Shown in pieces: positions 54,097-64,000 of a stretch of 64,000 bases of DNA; position 1 is the stretch's first letter, and each line of letters opens with the position of its first letter. The DNA is from Stenotrophobium rhamnosiphilum (GTDB lineage Bacteria > Pseudomonadota > Gammaproteobacteria > Nevskiales > Nevskiaceae). Where the stretch lies: contig NZ_QANS01000002.1 of NCBI RefSeq assembly GCF_003052265.1, forward strand, positions 310,001 to 374,000. The letters run 5' to 3'. The notes beneath the pieces are model-generated. The model did no database searches, was not told where the DNA came from, and worked only from the letters and a program-made list of their open reading frames with translations. The position numbers and the translations under genes were made by a program.

Positions 54097-54588
54097 CTAG
54101 CTAGCGGGGCCTAAAAGGACAACGGCGTGTGCCGCGATGCCTTCTTTACGGCCGATGTGGCCCATGCCTTCGTTGGTGGTGGCTTTAACGTTAACAACAT
54201 CAACGCTTACGCTCATATCCTGTGCCAACACAGCCTGCATCGCCTGCGTGTACGGCGACACGCGTGGCACCTGCGCAATCAGCGTTAGATCTGCATTGAC
54301 CACAGCAAAACCTTTGGCTTTGACGCGTGACATCACTTCTTTGAGCAATTCGCGGCTGTTGATGCCTTTGAACTGCGCATCGGTGTCTGGGAACAGTTTG
54401 CCAATATCACCGCCGCCAATCGCGCCAAGCAGTGCATCGCAGAGCGCGTGAATCATCGCGTCACCGTCAGAGTGAGCAATGATGCGGTACTTGCACTCAA
54501 TCCAGACGCCACCGAGCGTAACGCCCTCGCCTGCTTCGATGCGATGCGCATCAAAACCATGACCGATGCGAAGACTGAATGCGTTCAC
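54097..54588 (-). CDS. ispF: 2-C-methyl-D-erythritol 2,4-cyclodiphosphate synthase
   Basis: A 163-residue MEP-pathway enzyme with the metal-binding RIGHGFDAHRI (Asp and His), AHSDGDAMIHALCDALLGA and the C-terminal KATTNEGMGHIGRKEGIAAHAV. The start is the GTG that overlaps the ispD stop (GTGA). Confidence 0.97.
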   Translation of the reverse strand: MNAFSLRIGHGFDAHRIEAGEGVTLGGVWIECKYRIIAHSDGDAMIHALCDALLGAIGGGDIGKLFPDTDAQFKGINSRELLKEVMSRVKAKGFAVVNADLTLIAQVPRVSPYTQAMQAVLAQDMSVSVDVVNVKATTNEGMGHIGRKEGIAAHAVVLLGPAS

Positions 54589-55295
54589 GGTTGCTGCTCC
54601 TGTCGCGCCAGCCAGAATTCGGCAACGGCGAGGTCTTCTGCGTAGGTGACTTTGATGTTGCTGTCGCGACCGCGAACGAGACGCGGCGTATAGCCGGCAC
54701 GTTCCATCGCACTAGCTTCGTCGGTCACTTCAAGGCCGCGCTCGGCGCATTCCTTAAGGGAACTCATCAGCAAATCGAGTCTGAAAATCTGTGGCGTTTG
54801 TGCACGCCAGATAAATTCACGATCAACCGTCGAACTGACTTTGCCTTGTTTGGATTTTTTCAGCGTGTCGGTCACTGGCAATGCGAGCAGGCCGCCGTGT
54901 TCGTCATCGGCTTCTTCACGCAGGCGTTCGATATCCGCCCACTCCACGCAAGGACGTGCAGCATCGTGAACCATCACGAAAACTTCTTCGAAACCTTGCG
55001 TACGCGCAGCAACAGCTTCCAGTCCTGCGAGCACAGAATCAGCACGCGCAACACCACCATGCGTCGTCACGATTTTGGGATGGCGTGCAATCGGTAGCTT
55101 GGAATATTCCTGATCGTTCTTGGCCAGTACCAGCACCACGCCGTCGATATGATCATGATCAAGAAACGACGCAAGGCTCCATTCCAAAATCGTGCGGCCA
55201 CGCAGCGGCAGATATTGCTTGGGGCGATTAAGGCCCATGCGCGTGCCGCCGCCAGCAGCAGGAATGACGGCCCAATAACGAGGAGTTTGATTCAC
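54585..55295 (-). CDS. ispD: 2-C-methyl-D-erythritol 4-phosphate cytidylyltransferase
   Basis: A 236-residue enzyme with the nucleotide-binding N-terminus AVIPAAGGGTRMGLNRPKQYLPL, VHDAARPCVEWADI, and TDEASAMERAGYTPRLVRG. It starts at GTG. It is coupled to ispF and follows ftsB by 18 bp, as in other gammaproteobacteria. Confidence 0.97.
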   Translation of the reverse strand: MNQTPRYWAVIPAAGGGTRMGLNRPKQYLPLRGRTILEWSLASFLDHDHIDGVVLVLAKNDQEYSKLPIARHPKIVTTHGGVARADSVLAGLEAVAARTQGFEEVFVMVHDAARPCVEWADIERLREEADDEHGGLLALPVTDTLKKSKQGKVSSTVDREFIWRAQTPQIFRLDLLMSSLKECAERGLEVTDEASAMERAGYTPRLVRGRDSNIKVTYAEDLAVAEFWLARQEQQP

Positions 55296-55313
55296 AGTGT
55301 TGTCACGCCAACT

Positions 55314-55589
55314 CTAGGGTTCGACTACGAGGTAGAACGTTTCACCCTGGCGGATCATGCCCATCGTTGTACGCGCACGCGCTTCGATGGCTTGTACACC
55401 GGAATTGAGATCAGCGACTTCAGCATCCAGCGCAGCATTGCGCACTTTCAGCTTTTCATTTTCAGCGCGTTGCTCATCAACCTGCACTTGCAGGCGATGC
55501 GTGTGCGCGATACCGCCGTCAGCAACCCAGAGTCGCCACTGCAGCCCTGCCAGAAGCAGGGCTAACAGAATGACGGCGAATCTGGGCAT
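55314..55589 (-). CDS. ftsB: Cell division protein FtsB
   Basis: A 91-residue bitopic protein: TM helix (~4-22), then a periplasmic coiled coil (LQVQVDEQRAENEKLKVRNAALDAEVADL) and a C-terminal ARTTMGMIRQGETFYLVV typical of FtsB. It forms the FtsQLB complex of the divisome. It lies 9 bp after eno. Confidence 0.93.
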   Translation of the reverse strand: MPRFAVILLALLLAGLQWRLWVADGGIAHTHRLQVQVDEQRAENEKLKVRNAALDAEVADLNSGVQAIEARARTTMGMIRQGETFYLVVEP

Positions 55590-55598
55590 GACTTCGTC

Positions 55599-59480
<3,882 letters not shown>

Positions 59481-59539
59481 CTAGTTCGTAAGACGTTATT
59501 TTACGCTAGCAGCAGGGTGATCTGCACCCGTGTTGGTGC

Positions 59540-59581
59540 AAAAAATGTCGCCCGGCCGCATTTCAGTGCAGACCGGGCGAC
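59540..59581 (-). terminator. Rho-independent terminator of the acyl-CoA ligase gene
   Basis: On the minus strand the stem GTCGCCCGG / CCGGGCGAC with a 16-nt loop is followed by ATTTTTT. It starts 20 bp after the ligase stop codon. Confidence 0.85.
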
Positions 59582-59600
59582 GGCCCATCAACATTCGAGC

Positions 59601-61223
59601 TTAGGCTGTGGGCAGCTTGTAGCCTTTGAAATCCTCACGCAGCTTGGTTTTCAGCAGCTTTCCGGTGGCGGTGTGCGGCAACTGGTCGACGAAGGCGACG
59701 TCGTCCGGCATCCACCATTTGGCGATCTTGCCCTCGTAGAACTTGAGCAGTTCCTCGCGGGTCACTTCCTGCCCCGGCTTTTTGACGATGATCAGCAACG
59801 GGCGCTCATCCCATTTGGGGTGATAAATGCCGATGACGGCCGCCTCTTGTACCGCCGCATGGCCGATGGCGACGTTTTCCAGATCGATCGAGCTAATCCA
59901 CTCGCCGCCGGACTTGATCACGTCCTTGGAGCGGTCGGTAATCTGGATATAACCATCCGGGTCCAAGGTGGCGACGTCGCCCGTCGGGAACCAGCCGTCG
60001 ACCAGCGGGCTGTTCTCGCCACGGTAATAGTGGTCGATGATCCACGGGCCTTTGACCAGCAAGTCACCAAAAGCCTTGCCGTCACGCGGCAGTTCCTTTC
60101 CATCGGCGTCCACAATCTTGAGGTCAACACCGTAAATCACACGACCAGCCTTGGTGCGGATCGCGAACTGCTCGTCCGCGCTCAGTTTCAGATGCTTTTC
60201 TTTCAGCGTGTTGTAAGTGCCCAGCGGCGACATTTCGGTCATGCCCCAGCCTTGGCTGAGTTCGACGCCGTAGTCGTCCTTGAAGGCCTTCATCAGCGCA
60301 GGCGGCAATGCCGAACCACCGACGACCGAGCGCCAAGGCTTGCGGAATTTCAGGCCGTTCTTCTGAAGATGCTGCAACAGGCCGAGCCAGACCGTCGGCA
60401 CGCCGGCTGAGAAGGTCACGCTTTCCGATTCAAACAACTCATAGAGACTAGCGCCATCGAGGCCCGGGCCGGGGAACACCAGCTTGGCACCGACCATGGA
60501 ACAGGAATACGGCGAGCCCCAAGCATTGACGTGGAACATTGGCACCACCGGCAACACCACATCGCGCGAGGACAGGCACATCACGTCCGGCAGACAGGTG
60601 GCATAGGCATGCAGGATCGTCGAGCGATGGCTATAGAGCACGCCTTTGGGGTTGCCCGTCGTGCCGGATGTGTAGCACAGCACTGCGGCGGTGTTTTCAT
60701 CAAAGCTCGGCCATTCAAACGTGTCGTTCTCGGCTTCCAATAATTCTTCGTAGCAGATCGGCGTCACGCCCTTGATCGTGGGCATATGCGCACGATCCGT
60801 CAGTGCCACCCATCCCTTCACCGTTGGACAGTGAGGTGCGAGCGCTTCAACCAGCGGAGCAAAGGACAGATCGAAGAAGACGTATTTGTCTTCAGCGTGA
60901 TTAACGATCCAGCCGAGTTGCTCAGGGAACAAACGGGGATTCACCGTGTGCAAGATCGCGCCAGATCCGGAGACGGCGAAATACAGTTCGAAATGGCGAT
61001 AGCCGTTCCATGCCAACGTGGCCACGCGATCTTCCGACTTCACACCCAAACGCTTCAGCGCATTGGCCAGCTTGCGCGAGCGTGTATGGGCATCGCTGTA
61101 GGTATAGCGATGAATATCACCTTCACAACGACGCGATACAATTTCAACATCGCCGTGATAACGATCCGCATGTTTCACCAGCGACGAAATCATCAACGGC
61201 ATACTCATCATCTGACCCAGCAT
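59601..61223 (-). CDS. Fatty acid-CoA ligase (AMP-forming)
   Basis: A 540-residue ANL-superfamily enzyme activating medium- or long-chain fatty acids. Motifs: P-loop [16 protein letters not shown], the GWGMTEMSP segment, [16 protein letters not shown], hinge [15 protein letters not shown] and catalytic Lys in [14 protein letters not shown]. The start is set at the second ATG (61223), six bases after AGGAG; the first ATG at 61229 abuts AGGAG directly and could not be used well. It lies 33 bp after tilS on the same strand and between pyrG and tilS, breaking the usual cluster. Confidence 0.9.
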   Translation of the reverse strand: MLGQMMSMPLMISSLVKHADRYHGDVEIVSRRCEGDIHRYTYSDAHTRSRKLANALKRLGVKSEDRVATLAWNGYRHFELYFAVSGSGAILHTVNPRLFPEQLGWIVNHAEDKYVFFDLSFAPLVEALAPHCPTVKGWVALTDRAHMPTIKGVTPICYEELLEAENDTFEWPSFDENTAAVLCYTSGTTGNPKGVLYSHRSTILHAYATCLPDVMCLSSRDVVLPVVPMFHVNAWGSPYSCSMVGAKLVFPGPGLDGASLYELFESESVTFSAGVPTVWLGLLQHLQKNGLKFRKPWRSVVGGSALPPALMKAFKDDYGVELSQGWGMTEMSPLGTYNTLKEKHLKLSADEQFAIRTKAGRVIYGVDLKIVDADGKELPRDGKAFGDLLVKGPWIIDHYYRGENSPLVDGWFPTGDVATLDPDGYIQITDRSKDVIKSGGEWISSIDLENVAIGHAAVQEAAVIGIYHPKWDERPLLIIVKKPGQEVTREELLKFYEGKIAKWWMPDDVAFVDQLPHTATGKLLKTKLREDFKGYKLPTA

Positions 61224-61256
61224 GTGCATCTCCTCTTATATTTTTGGTGCTACTTT

Positions 61257-62567
61257 TTAAACGTCGCTCCATGTAATGCGGAGCTTACGGCGTGCCAATT
61301 CTGCAGACCATTCCGGGCCAAGCCAGCGATCCGCTACAGAAACCAAACGTCCTTCTGAATAAATCAGCGGCGTTCTTAGACGCTGCCATTGTGGGACAGC
61401 AGCTTCTTGAAAAAGATTCTTCAGCGTTCGCGTGCGAGACGCCCCACCCGTTCGGAGAGTTTCGCCACCGCTTGGAAAGCGAATTGTTAAGAGATGCGGC
61501 AGCGGCTTGCGCGAACTGGACGTCAGCGCACCACAACCTTCTGGCAACTCAAGTCGACCTTTACCATCCCACTGCAACTCAACATCGTGCGGCGCCTTCA
61601 GTAACGGCGCCATAACATACAACTCATCGCGATAACGACGGAATTCATACGCACCACAGTTCAGCAGCGGCTGCGCATCAATACGTGCCTGTAAAACTTC
61701 GCGCTCCAAGCGTTGCAGCATCGCAGCAGCAGGCGCTTCGAAACCTCGCTCATTCAACCAATAGCGTATGGCATTCCGGCGACGTGCGGTACTTAAGTTT
61801 TGCAATGAAACAACACTGAGTGTTTCATTGCGTTGCAGCGTTTTAAGATCTTGCTGCGCCAACTCATCCAACAGTTCATTGGCCTCCGCGCAATGCTCTG
61901 CTGCGCGCGCAAGACTTACATCCGCTTGCGGCCAATGCTCACGCAAGCGCGGCAACACATCCTGACGCAGATACGAGCGCGCATAACGCGGTGAATAGTT
62001 ATGTGGATCTTCAATCCATTTCAGCTTCGCGCTTTTTGCGTAAGCCAGAATCTCTGTACGCGGCGTTTGCAACAAAGGACGCCACAATGTGCCCGGTGCA
62101 AATACAGTCACTGGTCGCATCGCTGCCAACCCGGCAACACCTGCGCCACGCAGCAAACGCAGCAGCACGGTTTCAGCCTGATCATCACGATGGTGCGCGG
62201 TCACCAACACATCACCCGCGCGCATCTTTGAACGCAAAGCGTTGTAACGCGCCATACGCGCTGAAGCCTCAGGGCCTGAGGCGTCGGTCGGATCGATTTT
62301 TACGTGCAGCACTTCACAAGGCACTTTCAGCTTTCGGCATTGCGCTTGGCATTGCTTGGCCCACGCGTCGGCGGTTTCTTGCAGGCCGTGATGGATGTGT
62401 AACGCGTGCAAACCTTTGATGCCTTGTGCGTGCAGCAAGTGCAGTAGCGCTGTGGAGTCCAAACCGCCGCTAAAGGCCAGCCATACGCGAGCGCCTTTGG
62501 GCGATGCGGGCATTGGTAGTAGCGATGGGATTTTGGCTGGAGATTTCACGGTTGAAGGGTAGCGCAT
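61257..62567 (-). CDS. tilS: tRNA(Ile)-lysidine synthetase
   Basis: A 436-residue enzyme modifying C34 of the AUA-reading tRNA. PP-loop VWLAFSGGLDSTALLHLL, then HIHHGLQ, VTAHHRDDQAETVLLRLLRGAG, RPLL and the DPHNYSPRYARSYLR segment are diagnostic, followed by the TilS C-terminal domains. The start may lie up to 18 codons later (ATG before PASPKGARV); no ribosome site decides. Confidence 0.93.
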   Translation of the reverse strand: MRYPSTVKSPAKIPSLLPMPASPKGARVWLAFSGGLDSTALLHLLHAQGIKGLHALHIHHGLQETADAWAKQCQAQCRKLKVPCEVLHVKIDPTDASGPEASARMARYNALRSKMRAGDVLVTAHHRDDQAETVLLRLLRGAGVAGLAAMRPVTVFAPGTLWRPLLQTPRTEILAYAKSAKLKWIEDPHNYSPRYARSYLRQDVLPRLREHWPQADVSLARAAEHCAEANELLDELAQQDLKTLQRNETLSVVSLQNLSTARRRNAIRYWLNERGFEAPAAAMLQRLEREVLQARIDAQPLLNCGAYEFRRYRDELYVMAPLLKAPHDVELQWDGKGRLELPEGCGALTSSSRKPLPHLLTIRFPSGGETLRTGGASRTRTLKNLFQEAAVPQWQRLRTPLIYSEGRLVSVADRWLGPEWSAELARRKLRITWSDV

Positions 62568-62601
62568 CAGGGCCGCATCCGCGCCTATTTCCTTTGTGGC
62601 C

Positions 62602-63327
62602 TTTGGCTACTGCCTGCTCCTCTTTGAAGTGACGTCTTTCGCGCTGTGGCGCGAGTGACTTTTCTTTGCGTGCCCAAAGAAAAGTAACCAAAAGAAAGGG
62701 CACCCTGCGACTACGCCGGAACAAAAAGCGTTCCGGTTCCCTGCGCTTCTCGCACTGACCGGGGTGCATGACAGGCCATCCATGGCCAGGCATGCACGCT
62801 CGGCTCCTGCCTCGCCCGACGCAAGCGTCGGCATTTAACCGATCAGTGCTGTGATGCTCGGCGTTGTCGAAGGGAACCCGGTAAAGCAAAGCCACTTGTA
62901 CATCTCATCAGCTAGCGAGCGAATGAGCCGTGATGTCGCTCTTCATGCGGACAAAAGTGCCGCCAACACTTTTACTGTTCTCAAGAATAGAAGCGGCCAT
63001 TGAGGCGATCCTCTCCACATTCACAGCAAGAGTCGCTTTGCTTTTGATGTCGGGCCCCTTCGGCAGCGCCGAGCATCGCAGGCTTGGCCGGTAATAGCCG
63101 CGCGAGTAGCGCGGGCGTAGGCAGGATGCCGAAGCGTGCGTGTCTGGACAGGGATGTCCTGTCACGCACCCCGGCCAAGACGAGAAGCACAGGGAACTCC
63201 CACGTCTTTTTGTGGGAGCGCGTACGCAGGGTGTGTTTTCTTTGGTTACTTTCTTTGCACAAGCAAAGAAAGTAACTCGCACGGCGTGCGAAACACGCCA
63301 CTTCAAAGAACAACAGGCACTAGCTCA
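62602..63327. mobile_element. Full-length palindromic element 2 (~725 bp, non-coding)
   Basis: Outer arms 62602-62698 and 63236-63327 are inverted copies bearing GGCTACTGCCTG, CTTTGAAGTG / CACTTCAAAG and the TTACTTTCTTTG / CAAAGAAAGTAA hairpin. Nested pairs run inward: CACCCTGCG with CGCAGGGTG; GTTCCCTGCGCTTCTCG with CGAGAAGCACAGGGAAC; CCGGGGTGCATGACAGG with CCTGTCACGCACCCCGG; GATGCTCGGCG (62853) with CGCCGAGCATC (63067); AAAGCAAAGC with GCTTTGCTTT; and AAAAGTG with CACTTTT at the exact centre (~62963). No frame looks coding. It separates accA from tilS. Confidence 0.75.
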
Positions 63328-63336
63328 AAAGACAAA

Positions 63337-63365
63337 CTGGATGCCCGCCTACGCGGGCATGACAG
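63337..63365. repeat. Small hairpin repeat CTGGAT-CCCGC...GCGGG-ATGACAG, copy 2
   Basis: The stem ATGCCCGC / GCGGGCAT with loop CTAC lies between CTGG and GACAG, 9 bp outside the right end of palindromic element 2. Copy 1 is at 52839, outside the end of element 1 in mirror orientation. Confidence 0.75.
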
Positions 63366-63367
63366 AC

Positions 63368-63398
63368 AAAAAAAGAAACGCGCCTTGCGGCGCGTTTC
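63368..63398 (-). terminator. Rho-independent terminator of accA
   Basis: On the minus strand a perfect 10-bp stem GAAACGCGCC / GGCGCGTTTC with loop GCAA is followed by seven T. It ends the accA transcript before palindromic element 2, so tilS needs its own promoter. Confidence 0.9.
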
Positions 63399-63441
63399 TC
63401 TCTTACTCAATCCCTCTCGCTACGGTGAGGCAGCAAATCAA

Positions 63442-64000
63442 TTAAGCCGACTTCGCCACCGGCGCCGTGTCATACGTGCCATAAGACATTAGTCGGTCAT
63501 AACGCGTTGCCAACAACTGCGTCATCGGTACATGTCGCAAACGTTCAAGATTGGTGATGAGCTTCTGCTTCAGCGTGCTCATCATCAATGGAACATCACG
63601 ATGCGCTCCGCCCAGTGGCTCAGGCACAATTTCGTCGATCAACTTAAGGCCAAACAAATCCTTGGCAGTGATCTTCATCGCCTCAGCAGCTTCTGATGCA
63701 CGACCTGCGTCTTTGAACAGAATCGAAGCGCAGCCTTCTGGCGAAATCACGGAATAGATGCTGTGTTGCAACATCATCACGTGGTCAGCCACGCCGATGG
63801 CGAGTGCACCACCAGAACCGCCCTCGCCGATCACCGTCGCCAAAACTGGCGTACGCAGATTCGACAGTTCGATCAAGTTGCGTGCAATGGCTTCTGATTG
63901 ATTGCGCTGTTCAGCGTCAATACCCGGATACGCGCCCGGCGTGTCGATCAAAGTGATGATCGGCAGATTGAATTTTTCTGCGAGCTGCATGATGCGCAGC
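63442..64000 (-). CDS. accA: Acetyl-CoA carboxylase carboxyltransferase alpha subunit, C-terminal part (5' truncated by window edge)
   Basis: The frame runs into the right edge of the window, with LRIM before [19 protein letters not shown], so the N-terminal part is missing. Visible: [43 protein letters not shown] and the [17 protein letters not shown] block of the carboxyltransferase active site. It makes malonyl-CoA together with AccD. The accA-tilS neighbourhood is normal apart from the palindromic element between them. Confidence 0.96.
   Translation of the reverse strand, partial: LRIMQLAEKFNLPIITLIDTPGAYPGIDAEQRNQSEAIARNLIELSNLRTPVLATVIGEGGSGGALAIGVADHVMMLQHSIYSVISPEGCASILFKDAGRASEAAEAMKITAKDLFGLKLIDEIVPEPLGGAHRDVPLMMSTLKQKLITNLERLRHVPMTQLLATRYDRLMSYGTYDTAPVAKSA

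Noticed and set aside
62908-63313. Several open frames inside palindromic element 2
   Set aside because: They exist on both strands because the element is palindromic and GC-rich; the proteins look random.

Overview
The window is chromosomal DNA from a gammaproteobacterium of moderately high GC, most likely near Nevskiales/Xanthomonadales. The main grounds are the housekeeping order accA, tilS, pyrG, kdsA, eno, ftsB, ispD, ispF, surE, pcm, nlpD; the dnaX-ybaB-recR block close to the SRP RNA gene; a Xanthomonas-type Rrf2 regulator heading the suf operon; and lipid-oriented genes (MMPL/RND exporter with DUF1329 protein, Baeyer-Villiger-type monooxygenase, acyl-CoA ligase, KAS III-like synthase). 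The taxonomic call is inference. No tRNA, rRNA, CRISPR array, prophage or intact transposase was recognised.

Layout. 1-5.7 kb: the end of an RND transporter, a DUF1329 protein, a YcfJ-like glycine-zipper protein, a PepSY-like secreted protein and a PhoP/PhoQ-type two-component system. 5.7-10.6 kb: orn, phhB, an AraC-type regulator divergent from a flavin monooxygenase, and a beta-lactamase-fold esterase. 10.6-20.4 kb, all minus strand: recR, ybaB, dnaX, an iron alcohol dehydrogenase, ffs, and the tightly overlapping set mrcB > TPR lipoprotein > yoaA > tsaB. 20.4-32.7 kb is a phosphate island: DUF47-pit, a DUF1554 lipoprotein, phoU, an OprP-type porin, pstSCAB and phoBR. Its intergenic regions carry matches to the Pho box (two 7-mers 4 bp apart), so PhoB probably controls low-affinity uptake, high-affinity uptake, the outer-membrane channel and itself. 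Between pstB and phoR lies an unrecognised gene bracketed by two different palindromic repeats.

32.7-38 kb: a KAS III homologue (beta-ketodecanoyl-ACP synthase type), two alpha/beta hydrolases, small unknown proteins, a DUF3293 protein, a lipoprotein and a thioesterase. 38-43.9 kb: the suf operon (Rrf2 regulator, sufB, sufC, sufD, sufS) and a duplicated-fold membrane protein. 43.9-49.5 kb, minus strand: hom, a GNAT acetyltransferase, thrC, a TauE-type exporter and recJ. 49.7-64 kb: nlpD, pcm, surE, an Smr protein, a TetR regulator, ispF, ispD, ftsB, eno, kdsA, pyrG, an acyl-CoA ligase, tilS and the 5'-truncated accA.

Most unusual are two large non-coding elements (52883-53421 and 62602-63327). 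Each is an imperfect palindrome along nearly its full length. They share ends (GGCTACTGCCTG plus a hairpin of TTACTTTCTTTG/CAAAGAAAGTAA) but have different interiors, and each has the same small CTGGAT-CCCGC/GCGGG-ATGACAG hairpin just outside one end. A second, smaller double-hairpin repeat occurs inside the suf operon and upstream of hom. rpoS and truD are missing from the places where many gammaproteobacteria carry them.
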